From Trichomonas vaginalis G3 (taxonomy: Eukaryota; Parabasalia; Trichomonadida; Trichomonadidae), in NCBI RefSeq assembly GCF_026262505.1, contig NC_067206.1:24381896-24445895 (forward strand): a DNA stretch of 64,000 nucleotides, read 5' to 3'. Position 1 is the first letter of the stretch, and each line of letters opens with the position of its first letter. Below, in pieces: positions 34,149-43,397 of the stretch. Made by a program: the position numbers and the translations under genes. A model generated the notes under the pieces. The model worked only from the letters and a program-made list of their open reading frames with translations, did not search any database and was not told the DNA's origin.

Positions 34149-37100
34149 TTATATGTCATAATAGAACCCACGTGGACCAAGCTTTACTTTCTTCCTGACT
34201 GAGTTTTTAACTCTTCTTTTTCCTTCATTGCCCTCTGCTTGAAGTTGTTGCATCTTTGCATTATGTTCATCTAGTATGTTGCAAATTTCCCATGTCCTTT
34301 TTGCCTTTTGGCTCTGGTCGCCCATCTCAGGTAACCTATATCCTAGAAAGAGTTTGTCATAGTCTGTATTTGAGTCTTTGCGTATTGTTTGCATGACTCT
34401 TTCCTGAGTTTCTGGTTCAAGCTCTTCAAACAGTGCCTGTCCATATGGAATAAGCTCGTTTCCAAATATATGTTTTTGTAGCCATTCTGGTTTTCTTTCC
34501 ATGTTACCAATAATATCTTTTGTGAATGGGAAAGCTTTTACCCAATCTTTCAGTCTTGCGTCGTTTATTTCTGTAGTTGGTTTTATTTTGTCAAGGAACA
34601 TGTTTTTCAATACTAACATTTCATTTGGTACTGTCCATTTGAGTTTTCTTAAATATTCATCCCTTCTCGATTCATCGCCTGCAAAGTAAGTTTTTATGAC
34701 ATTTTGTAAACTTTCGTTTGCAAGGTCATGTACAATAGGTTCTCTTCCTTCTCCCTCCCTAACTTTCTTTCTAAACTCTTCACCAAATATACCATCTCTA
34801 TGGTTCTGTGTAGTTCTTTGAGATAAATGTTCTAGAACGTCAGGTGTTATATTTCCATCAGCCATGTTCATTTCATACTGGTCCAAAATATCTGCATGTT
34901 TCATATCTTTCAATGGCATTAAAGCCGCGCTGAAAATACCAGCTATATCTGGTTCACCATTGACTTCCATTGCGTCTACAACTTCTTGGAATTGTGGTTT
35001 GTAAGTTTATGAACCACCTATCTGGATTAGCTTTATGACCCCATCTCATTGTAGTTCCATCGTCTGCAGAAACAAAAGTAGGTTTGTTTCCATCTTGGTT
35101 AGGTTCTGAATGAACTTTAAACAATGTTTCATTTCTATATGTTTTCTTGAAATTTAACCTTTTATTTTCACCGAGTTCATCCGAAGATTGAACGTTAAAT
35201 GCTCGTAAGTAAAAAGGGTTGTTGTATTTGTGTACATTTTCTTTCAGTACTTCCATTCTATGCTGAATATTTTCATCTGGTGTTGGAGTCTTTTGTATGT
35301 CGGCAAACATTTTTCGATATTCTTCTACTATGTCAGCCGAATTTTTTTTAGACTCTTGGAAATATTCCATATTCTCCGCATACTCTTGTTGAGGTCAAGA
35401 TTTTTCGGCTGTTCCAAATCTTCATCTAGTTCTGTGAAGTTAGTTTCCAAAGGAGTGACTTGTTCGTTTCCTTCAGGCTCTTCTAGCTGTTGTTGCTGAA
35501 CTATTTCTTCCATGTCTGGTTGTATCTGAACTATTTCTTCCTGTGGAGTTTCTTGTACCTCATCTGCTGGCATTTCATATATTCCGAGACCGTTTTCAAC
35601 AATTTCCCTATCTACGTCATCCGCATTCATAAGCTTTTGTTCTTTCGTTCCGTCTCTATTTTTTACGCGTTTCATGACGAAAGTTGAATTGTCATTTAGC
35701 TCTGACATCAAATATCTCGGAGTAAATTCATCCATGTCATTTGGATGATATGCTATTAAATCATATCCCTTAGCGAGCTTGTATTTTCCAGGTTTGAGAT
35801 TATATCCGTTTTGGTGCTGAGCCATAAAGCTAAATAGGTTCGGGTCAGTATTTCCATCCTTGAACTTTCCAATAGCTTCTTTATATCTGTCACTAAAGTC
35901 AACAGTATCTGGGAAACCACACTCTTCTTTAAGCATTTTTAAGAATTCTTGGTTTCCTTGTTCTCTACTTCTTTTATGTCCTTGCTCTGTTTGTGGTTGT
36001 TGTTGTGCAGGGTTTTGAACTGTTGGTTGCTGTGCTGGTTGTTGTGTTGGTTGCTGTGCTGGTTGTTGTGTTGGTTGTTGTGCTGGTTGTGGAGGTGGTT
36101 GTTGTGCTGGTTGTTGTGCATGCCTGTGTCTGTGTCCATGTGACGATGTAAATGTTTTAGGTAGTCCTGGTGCAGGTGCTTCTCTTGGAGGGTTTGGTGG
36201 TATATAAGTTCCACCAGCTGGCACATATGTTCCATCTGCAGCGTAATGTCCTACCTGACTTTTCGTTTTTAAGAAAGCATTTACTAGGTCTGTTTTGGTC
36301 TGTTGTAACTCTTTTTCTTGACTTTTCACAACAGTTGCTCTAACGGCGTCATAGGCACTTTGAACTGCCTGTCTCGTTGCTGCATCTGTTATTTTCGTCA
36401 TATTTTGTGCTACTTCTCTTAACTCTTTGTCGAAACCTTCAGACTTCAGTTTCTTTCCAGATGAGAAGTCGTTCACTTGTTTCACCTTACTATGAAGAGC
36501 TTCGAAGGCGTTCTTAAAGTCAGCATTTGTTAAAGCTTCATTTGAACTGTCTTCATCCGCTTGTATTTTTGTCCTTATTGACCCTATGAGTTGGGCTGCT
36601 TTAGCGTTGGCTTGGGCATCTAACCAGTCATTGTTGGCTTTTATATATTCTGCGCTTTTCATTGCCTTTTGCATAGCCGCGTCGTTATTTTTACTTTCTT
36701 GTGCTAAGTTTTCATACTGTACGGTTTGGTTTTGCAACTGTAAAAGTTTTTCTGCCTTTACATTTGCTTCAACTTCTTTTTTATACTCATCGCTATCCAT
36801 ATATGTCTTCAGGGCTTTTTGTTTTATCTCTTCATCTTTCAGTATTTTATATTGAGTAGTATGGTTTTTCAAATTTATGACATCTTGTTCCATTTTTGCT
36901 ACTTCTGCTGCTTTTTCTGACACTTTTTTCGCATATTCCTCTGTACTTAGTTCTTTCAGTTGTTCTTCTTTCTTCTTTTTCTCTACGTTTAACTCATTGA
37001 GTTTCTTTGTGTGTCTGTCATATTCTAGTTTCTTTTCGTTTTCACTTATTTGCTTCTGTATGTCTATGTTTGACTTTTTGACATCTGTTATTTGATTTTT

Positions 37101-37376
37101 GAGTGAACTTAAATTCATTTGACTTTGAGGGTTATAGGCTGTTCCGTCTGCAGCTCCACCATAGCCTGCCATTTTCGCTAAAAGTGCCGCTCTTAAACCT
37201 CCACTCTGTGCACCAATAACTCGGTTTAAAAGCATAGGATTGCTTGACATTTGTTGCAACATAGTGGGGTCATTCAGCATTTGTTGTTGCAACTGTTGTT
37301 GTGGTGTTAGTTTTACTATTGGATGTTTCAATGCTCTCTTCCTCTTACGTATATTCTTACGTAGCTTACGTGGCAT
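34149..37376 (-). pseudogene. large structural protein region of Maverick B (broken)
   Basis: A long gene region upstream of the capsid gene encodes a very basic N-terminus (PRKLRKNIRKRKRALKHP), Gln-rich stretches, long coiled coils (about 36600-37100), a Pro/Gln/Thr repeat tract (about 36000-36110, QQPTQQPAQ type) and an acidic C-terminal part. It appears to be one large virion or scaffold gene now spread over more than one frame, with about two breaks. No enzyme domain was recognised. Confidence 0.55.
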
Positions 37377-37929
37377 TTTAAGTGAAGTTAAAAAGCGGTT
37401 TTTGACAGATGTTTTATTGTGACTTCTTCGTAAAGACTTTGTTGAGACTTCTTCGTAAATGAGTGTAAATGACCCAAAAATATATTTTAGGGTAGAAGGG
37501 TATATCTACCCCGTTTTCTACCCTCTTTTCTACCCTCTTGAATTTTCATGAATTTCTTCGTAAATGTTTTGTCAAGACTTCTTCGTAAAGACTTTGTTAA
37601 GACTTCTTCGTAAAGACTTTGTTGAGACTTCTTCGTAAAGACTTTGTTGAGACTTCTTCGTAAAGACTTTGTCAAGACTTCATCGTAAAGACTTTGTTGA
37701 GATTTCTTCGTAAAGACTTTGTTGAGATTTCTTCGTAAATGACCCTAGTAGTATATTTTTGGTGTAAATTTCATGAAAATTCAAGAGGGTAGAAAAGAGG
37801 GTAGAAAACGGGGTAGATATACCCTTCTACCCTAAAATATATTTTTGGTGTAAATTTCATGAAAATTCTGAGTAAAATGACAGATGTTTATATGACACTT
37901 TCTCCGGTTTATAGGACCTCTCTCATATT
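37377..37929. repeat. 25-bp array F flanked by inverted GGGTAGA modules (copies 5 and 6)
   Basis: Eight 25-bp units of AAAGACTTTGTTGAGACTTCTTCGT type lie at about 37549-37740 (CTTCGT every 25 bases), with two more at 37421-37455. Module copy 5 (minus strand, 37474-37549) and copy 6 (plus strand, 37773-37846) flank the array in opposite orientation. Both carry the micro-frame MKIQEGRK...GRYTLLP. This block fills the space between the last gene and the right terminal repeat. Confidence 0.9.
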
Positions 37930-38003
37930 CTAAACATCTTCGGGGCTAGAGGGCACGAAGTGCCTGGAAGCCCCACTACCTTTTTTTTTTTTTTTTTTTT
38001 TTT
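37930..38003. repeat. right terminal inverted repeat of Maverick B
   Basis: Reverse complement of the left end: 51 identical bases (37930-37980), then 23 T. The difference in homopolymer length (28 versus 23) fits slippage. The same nested palindrome is present. Confidence 0.9.
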
Positions 38004-38056
38004 ATATACCATCATTTGTAGGTATTATTTCTATCAGATAAAAATTATTTTTTTAT

Positions 38057-38389
38057 TTAAAAAATATAATTTATTTTATGTCTTATAATGTGCGCATATG
38101 TATTTAAAAGGCATTCATTGAATTGCTTTTCAATCTCTTTCTTTTTTTCATCTTCAAATATTATATCATTTTCATGTTCGAAGCTTGTAAGTTTGTTATC
38201 TTCAAATATTATATTAGTTTCATATATCAAATTATGATATCGGTCATATTCTTTTAAGTGATAAATAAATACAAAATTTACGGTTCCTTTAATTTTAAAT
38301 TCAAAATTAATTTTACAACAGCTTTGTGGATCAATTAGTAAATCAATCAAATAATGTTCAAAATCAGATATTATTCTTTTTCCATACAT
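38057..38389 (-). CDS. Maverick A protein beyond the nested element, unknown
   Basis: A 110-aa protein rich in Ile, Phe and Tyr (FEFKIKGTVNFVFIYHLKEY, YETNIIFEDNKLTSFEHEND), not recognised. The start context (TTTTTTAT, 10 bases, ATG) is the Maverick one, which is why it is assigned to Maverick A, now displaced to the right side of Maverick B. The frame is whole. Confidence 0.5.
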   Translation of the reverse strand: MYGKRIISDFEHYLIDLLIDPQSCCKINFEFKIKGTVNFVFIYHLKEYDRYHNLIYETNIIFEDNKLTSFEHENDIIFEDEKKKEIEKQFNECLLNTYAHIIRHKINYIF

Positions 38390-39105
38390 TTTATATTAAA
38401 TAAAAAAATCTAACTTTATTTTTTCGGAGTTTTGTGACGAAGTGCGAATCTTCACTTCGTCAAAAATATATTCTTTTTATTAATGGTAATATAGGAATTG
38501 TAGGAATAAAAACTTTTTATAAATTATTCATAAATTTTTAAAATCTGCTATTCGGAAGTATGTTCAAAAATCATTCAATTATGTGAGAATTCTTACGATT
38601 ACAAAAAAAGTCACACAACCCGCATCATATACTACTAATAATACATGCCTTTACACTTCTTCAGATTCTGCGAAATCTCAGATTTCCAAGCTTACTACAA
38701 GAGAGAACATTACACTCTTGCTGATCAAATTTCCATGCAACCAATATATATCTCAGATGAATTAAAATCTTAGCTTTGTCCTAAGCATATAATACTCAAA
38801 AACAAATCCAAAATAACAATTTTATAGCATGCAACATGTTTTGTGTTAATCACATTAATATCATTTATTGGATTTTCATTTGAGGTATTTGCAATAGTGG
38901 GAGTGCCTTCATATACTAACGTAATAAATATTGCGCCCAGATTCGCACTTTATGACTGAAAAAAATCACTTTAGTTTTCAGTCATACCTAAAGCATAAGC
39001 ATATCTCTATATGAGGAACTATTCATTTCCCGGCACAAAAGCCCATGTTGTCGAAAAAAATAAAAAAAATTTAATATAAAAATATTTTAATAATTATCAA
39101 TCAAA
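38390..39105 (+). pseudogene. spacer at Maverick-host junction with 42-codon relic
   Basis: A palindrome TGACGAAGTG...CACTTCGTCA (38435-38462) may mark the end of Maverick A. A clean 42-codon frame at 38645-38773 (MPLHFFRFCEISDFQAYYKR...) looks like the last piece of a host gene whose remainder is gone. The rest is AT-rich, with the inverted pair CCAGATTCGCACTTTATGACTG nearby but no other gene. Confidence 0.3.
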
Positions 39106-40008
39106 TTATTTGAATGTAGTAGCGTTAAGATTTGTGCGGAATAATTGAGAAGAGACATGCGATGCTAAAGCTTCTGAGTTGGAGCGGAGGAATTCCTTTG
39201 GATCTACCTTTCCAACGTGGCGGAGTTGATAATCAGTACCCGATAATTTCTCTTCATCAGTAATATCCTGTTTGTAGCTTGGAATACTGTCGATAAGTGC
39301 CTTTAATTTGGACAAATTGTTGCTATCTTCCTTAGCGAATGAATTTGTGCTAAATCCGCGTGACCACTCTGGTCTATTCAATGATTTGAGCATATGTTCT
39401 TCTGGAGCGGACATTCGATATGAAATATTTAGCTGGTAATAAACGTCATCCGGCTTATGGAAATGGCTTGTAGCTACGTAAGAAGCGTGAGTAAATGCGG
39501 TTGTTTCACGAGGTTCCTTGTTATTCATCATTAAATCTTGTAATGGAGTAGATCTGAAGGCAGCAATAACAACTTTGCCGCGAACTGAACGAACAGGATC
39601 AACGACAACAGCAATACATCTTGTATTGAGTCTTTCGAAAGATCTCTGTTGCTGAACATCGACATCTGAAAGGAAAACACCATAGCCAGGGTGAGAGTGA
39701 TACCATCCAACAACGTTTTCTGGTCTGCCTACGTTTTTAAGTAATTCGACCATCTCAGCTTGGAAAGCATCTTCAATTGCTTCGACACTTGTGCCTGTAG
39801 CGCTCTGTGGTGTGGCAAAAACATCAACTACAGAGATTGTGTAGTCATCAACAAAAGATCCAAGCATCAAACCAATGACTTCGATTGGAATTCCTTGTCT
39901 ACCATGTTTAAGCATTTTTAGAAGAGCCATACCGCTGATATAGACTGTCTCGCCAGTATCGAGATGAATTTTTTGTGCATTTGTCGGTAAGCCAGCAAGT
40001 GCTTGCAT
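39106..40008 (-). CDS. RPN11: 26S proteasome deubiquitinase Rpn11 (PSMD14)
   Basis: A 300-aa metalloprotease of the proteasome lid that removes ubiquitin chains from substrates. The MPN+ domain spans about residues 15-150: the catalytic Glu is in IEVIGLMLG, the zinc motif is HSHPGYGVFLSDVD (H-x-H-x10-D, complete), and the strongly conserved block VVVDPVRSVRGKVVIAAFR follows. Length is close to the family norm of about 310. A start-proximal initiator-like element precedes it. The neighbours are unrelated. All key residues are present, so it should be active. Confidence 0.96.
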   Translation of the reverse strand: MQALAGLPTNAQKIHLDTGETVYISGMALLKMLKHGRQGIPIEVIGLMLGSFVDDYTISVVDVFATPQSATGTSVEAIEDAFQAEMVELLKNVGRPENVVGWYHSHPGYGVFLSDVDVQQQRSFERLNTRCIAVVVDPVRSVRGKVVIAAFRSTPLQDLMMNNKEPRETTAFTHASYVATSHFHKPDDVYYQLNISYRMSAPEEHMLKSLNRPEWSRGFSTNSFAKEDSNNLSKLKALIDSIPSYKQDITDEEKLSGTDYQLRHVGKVDPKEFLRSNSEALASHVSSQLFRTNLNATTFK

Positions 40009-40022
40009 TTTGCAAAATAAAT

Positions 40023-40035
40023 TTTTGAAAAGTGA
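40023..40035 (-). promoter_or_regulatory. trichomonad initiator (Inr) of Rpn11
   Basis: On the minus strand, TCACTTTTCAAAA lies 14 bases before the ATG. It matches the first ten positions of the known Trichomonas initiator TCAYTWYTCATTA, the main core promoter element in this group. Confidence 0.7.
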
Positions 40036-40385
40036 AAAAAATCTTCATTCGAACCATTATAAATTTTTGATTTTTAAATATGGAAAATATAATTCTCCTG
40101 AGCCAATAAGAGCAATGCGTAAAAAATTTTGCCCTATAATGGAAAAATTCAAAATTGGTTGAATAAGAAAATTTAAAAATTAGGCCTTCCAATTGTTGTA
40201 TAATTGGACTATCCGAGTTTCAATTGGTGTACTTAAATGATTTGGCCCAGACTTGGAAAAAAATTACTAGCATTTCTCGATAATTAACTTTCCGAATAGG
40301 AAATAGAAAATCAAAGGTAACGTAGCAATTTCAGTTAAAAAAGTACTGTTAATATTAATTTTATGTTTATTATAAGAAGTTTTTG

Positions 40386-41895
40386 CTAAATGTTTGGATT
40401 AGCACCATGTGCAAGGAGAAGTTCTGCGGCTTCTGTGTTGTCATCTTCCATAGCAAGTTTAAGCGCAGTCTTTCCATCTACATCTTTTGCATTTAAATCG
40501 ATGCCATGAGAAATAAGAAATTGCATTATTTCTTTTTTATCTTGAAATGCCGCTTGGTGTAATAGAGTCCATCCGAACTTATCCTTTACATTGATTTCGG
40601 CGCCATGTGCAAGAAGTACTTCTGCAGATTCTCTACTGTTATTATCTGAAGCAAAAAACAGCGCAGTTTTTCCTTCTGAGCATCTTTCGTTTACACTTGC
40701 ACCGTGTGTAACAAGATATTCGACAATCTCATGATGATTTTCTTCGGCTGCAATGGCTAGAGGTGACTTGTTTTATATCCAGATGATTTGCGCCATGCAT
40801 AACCAGAACCTTTAGCGCTTCCTTTCGATTATGTAAAGCTGTCATGAATACTGGTGTTCTTTGCTGAATATCTCTTACATTAATATCTCCACCTAGGGTT
40901 ATAAGAGTTTCAAGAACATCTTTTTTGTTATCAAATGCCGCTTTATAAAGAGCTGTTTGGCCATCTTCATCTTTATAATTGATATCCGCGCCTTCATTAA
41001 CCAAATATTCGCAAAGTGGAGGGAGGTTAAATTCTATAGAACCTAAAAGGCATTCGTTGAGATCTTTTGTTTGATCTAAAAACACGGAAAAGGCTTATAG
41101 ATTATTGTAGATTCCGCAATAAAATAGTTGAATTTCTAAATCATATTCATTCGCCAAATAAGTGATGAAATCAATATTATGCGAAATAATAGAATGTTTC
41201 ATTGATTCATAGTCAGGATCATATTCTTTCAAGCATTCATGCATGATTTCTTGATTTCCACCTAAAAATGAGTGCCAAAGACATTCAGGACCAATAAATG
41301 AATTGAATTCTGTTCTCAAGAACTTAAAGCAATCAACAGCTCCATGATAACAGCAAAGATCAATTAAGGAAAAGTTTCCGCCCTCATCTGGATATAAATC
41401 ACTTTTTATTGTCATCTTTGGATCAAAGCCATCATTTGATGCAAGGCCAATAAATGTTTCTTTGTCATTTTCCATAATGGCTCTGAAGATTGATTTTGGT
41501 TCATGAATTTCCAATGAATAATTTTTAGATTCATATTTATCGAATTTTCCTTTAATTTTTAGATCCAATACAGGGATATTTAATTCTTTGCATAAAAAGT
41601 AATTAAGTGGATTTGGTCCTTCTTTGAATATGTCTGGATGGAATTCTTCGTAAATCATCTTGTAGAGAGTATAGTATGACCTCATGTAACGATTATTATA
41701 AATTGATGCTGTTGTAATCACAGATAGGATTTCAGCTGGAGAAAATGTGTTAGGTTGGATTAAAATAGTTTTAATATTGTTATAAATATTGTTAATTACT
41801 TGATCATCGTCTGATTTTAATTTATATAATTCAGTGAAGGCATTGTCATATTCCTTGAATAACCGCATTAGGTCATTGTAGTACTTTTTCTCCAT
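40386..41895 (-). pseudogene. DUF3447-ankyrin gene, broken
   Basis: From the ATG at 41895 (upstream frame is leader) the gene encodes a DUF3447 region of about 260 residues, of the trichomonad type (FSLIDLCCYHGAVDCFKFLR, SIISHNIDFITYLANEYDLE), then at least seven ankyrin repeats (GADINYKDEDGQTALYKAAF, GAEINVKDKFGWTLLHQAAF and so on). An in-frame TAA at 41095-41097 sits where a Glu codon is usual at the domain junction (NNL-stop-AF), and a one-base frameshift near 40770 breaks the third repeat. The frame then stays open to the natural stop at 40386. Two lesions in an otherwise clean gene suggest recent loss or assembly error. Confidence 0.85.
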
Positions 41896-42361
41896 TCCAG
41901 AAAAAAAAAACGATATTTTTATATTGCGCAATTTTATGTAAAACATCGATTCACCTGGCAACCGGTGAATTTTGAGCTATTAAAATCAGAGAACCAGGGC
42001 AATAAGCCGCGAGGCAAAATAATAATGAATGAAATTTTAGAAAAAATTGCATTGCATTTTCAATGGGCTGTTTAACATTAATTTCTTGCCCCTGACGCAA
42101 ATAGAAATAAATATTGTCAATAGCAGTGTTAGTGCTAAAAAAAATAAAGAATAATTAAATAAATACAGAAAAATTTTACAAATAAAGAATAATGTGATAA
42201 TGGTTAGTTTTGTGTATCATCCAGAAAAGAGAAGAAAGGCTATGATCATACAAAAAAAATAATAAGTCAAGTTAGTGTTCAATTTTGCAGAATTTGATGA
42301 TATAGATGTATACACGAATCAAATTCAAATAAAATAGGTATTCAAGCTGATAATGTTGTTA
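41896..42361. other. intergenic, no gene seen
   Basis: AT-rich spacer between the broken ankyrin gene and the Sec20-like gene. Apart from start-proximal sequence of the ankyrin gene I see no repeat, RNA or coding signal. Confidence 0.5.
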
Positions 42362-43171
42362 TTATAACTCGTTTGTAGTAGTTTGTGTAATTTTTGTAGT
42401 ATTTTGTTGACTAAAATATGATTGAACAGACTTAACAAGCTTTTTGGCTGTAAAAATGGCGATTTTTCCAACAATGCTTTTCCGGAAGCCATTAATTATA
42501 GCAATGATAGAGCATATTACAAAGAAAATAATTGCGCCTTTCAATATCCAAGCATCCCAATTTTGTGCGACATGAAGTTTAATTAAAGCTCTTTTTGTTC
42601 GAGACTGTATTGTATCTACGGAATCTGAAGCATCCACAACATTATTGAGCATTGATGTAGAGTCCTTGATTAAGCTCAAGCTTTCTGAAGCGTTACTGAT
42701 TTGTTGCTGGATATTTGCACGAGCATTTTCTAATCTTGACGTAATTTCTTTAGCTAATACAGATGATGACTTTGTCTTGTTGTTGCTGAATTGAAGAACC
42801 TCTTGAGGATTGGCATCGCTGAGTAGTTTTTCACGTGCTTCTCTATAATTCGCTATTTTCTCTTTGCCTGTTGATAATTTGGCTGTTTTCAATGCCATCA
42901 ATCTTCGTGTAGATAATTTATTTTCTTCAATCCCGGTTTGTTGAATGTAATTCATTAGATAATTCTCGCGCTTGTTAGTTGGTATCCTATCATCTTTTTT
43001 GATTTCTATTTTAAGGTCTTCTATCATATTTCTAATTTTGGATTCGATTTTTATTGCCTCTTTATTTAAATCAGATACATCTGTTTGATTTGAATCGCAA
43101 TGCTCTATTTCGTGAATGATTGATAAATGAAGCTCGTTTAATTCATGGAGTTGAGAGATAATATTTTGCAT
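42362..43171 (-). CDS. Sec20/BNIP1-family SNARE-like membrane protein
   Basis: The protein is 269 aa from the ATG at 43171. The N-terminal half is helical (residues about 1-110). A Sec20-type segment at about 135-215 has the pattern SSVLAKEITSRLENARANIQ...LSLIKDSTSMLNNVVDASD, followed by a membrane span (AWILKGAIIFFVICSIIAII) and a 40-residue luminal tail. Sec20 proteins act in Golgi-to-ER retrograde fusion. The last part lacks an obvious HDEL signal (ends TTNEL). An initiator-like TCATTTTTGA lies about 5-15 bases upstream. Family assignment rests on pattern, so a related membrane-tethered coiled-coil protein is the alternative. Confidence 0.55.
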   Translation of the reverse strand: MQNIISQLHELNELHLSIIHEIEHCDSNQTDVSDLNKEAIKIESKIRNMIEDLKIEIKKDDRIPTNKRENYLMNYIQQTGIEENKLSTRRLMALKTAKLSTGKEKIANYREAREKLLSDANPQEVLQFSNNKTKSSSVLAKEITSRLENARANIQQQISNASESLSLIKDSTSMLNNVVDASDSVDTIQSRTKRALIKLHVAQNWDAWILKGAIIFFVICSIIAIINGFRKSIVGKIAIFTAKKLVKSVQSYFSQQNTTKITQTTTNEL

Positions 43172-43397
43172 TTTTTTCAAAAATGAATAATAAAATGAAG
43201 ATCATTGGTTTAAAAAACCCATCTATGTCTTTCATAATAATCATATGTATAAATTAAGATTGTTTCAAACTGAAATAAAAAATTAGAATAATTCTATAAT
43301 AAAAGAAAGCGAAATACAAAAAGTTGATCGATTTATAATACATTTAACAAATAAATAATAAAAATCACAATAAATATAAAACAATTAACTAACCAAA

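Larger units (their letters stand above)
13630..38003. mobile_element. Maverick/Polinton B, nested in Maverick A (fossil)
   Basis: A 24.4-kb element is bounded by inverted repeats (13630-13708 and 37930-38003): an A/T homopolymer run of 28 or 23 bases followed by 51 bases identical at both ends. A possible 6-bp target duplication TTTTAT is seen at 13624-13629 and 38000-38005, but the homopolymer makes its exact edge uncertain. Between the ends lie integrase, PolB, SF3 helicase, packaging ATPase, capsid-like, fibre, KilA-N, HNH and methyltransferase genes. The identical terminal repeats suggest a recent arrival, yet several genes are already broken (about seven or eight breaks). It is full length but not whole. 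Confidence 0.85.
1..38470. mobile_element. Maverick/Polinton A (fossil; left end outside window)
   Basis: This is a large virus-like DNA element recognised by a packaging ATPase, jelly-roll capsid-like proteins, a fibre-like protein and a family B DNA polymerase. Its left terminus lies outside the window. The right terminus is uncertain; the last gene with the element's typical start motif ends at 38389 and a small palindrome follows at 38435-38462. Maverick B is inserted at about 13629/38004, so the visible part of A is about 14 kb. A mariner, a MULE-like element and a hairpin-rich insert also interrupt it. The polymerase and the gene before it are broken in several places; most other visible genes look whole. 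It is older than Maverick B, which sits inside it. Confidence 0.8.

Noticed and set aside
35939-36235. Gln/His/Asn-rich frame inside the large structural gene region
   Set aside because: It is a shifted reading of the Pro/Gln/Thr repeat tract, not a separate gene.
39880-39880. Loss of the catalytic Glu in Rpn11 (GLMLGSF instead of GLMLGEF)
   Set aside because: The catalytic Glu of MPN+ proteins is the one in EVIG just before, which is present; the changed position is not catalytic.
41961-41961. Upstream start for the DUF3447-ankyrin gene
   Set aside because: The 22 codons before the ATG at 41895 read as AT-rich leader; the family normally begins with a charged helix as here (MEKKYYND).
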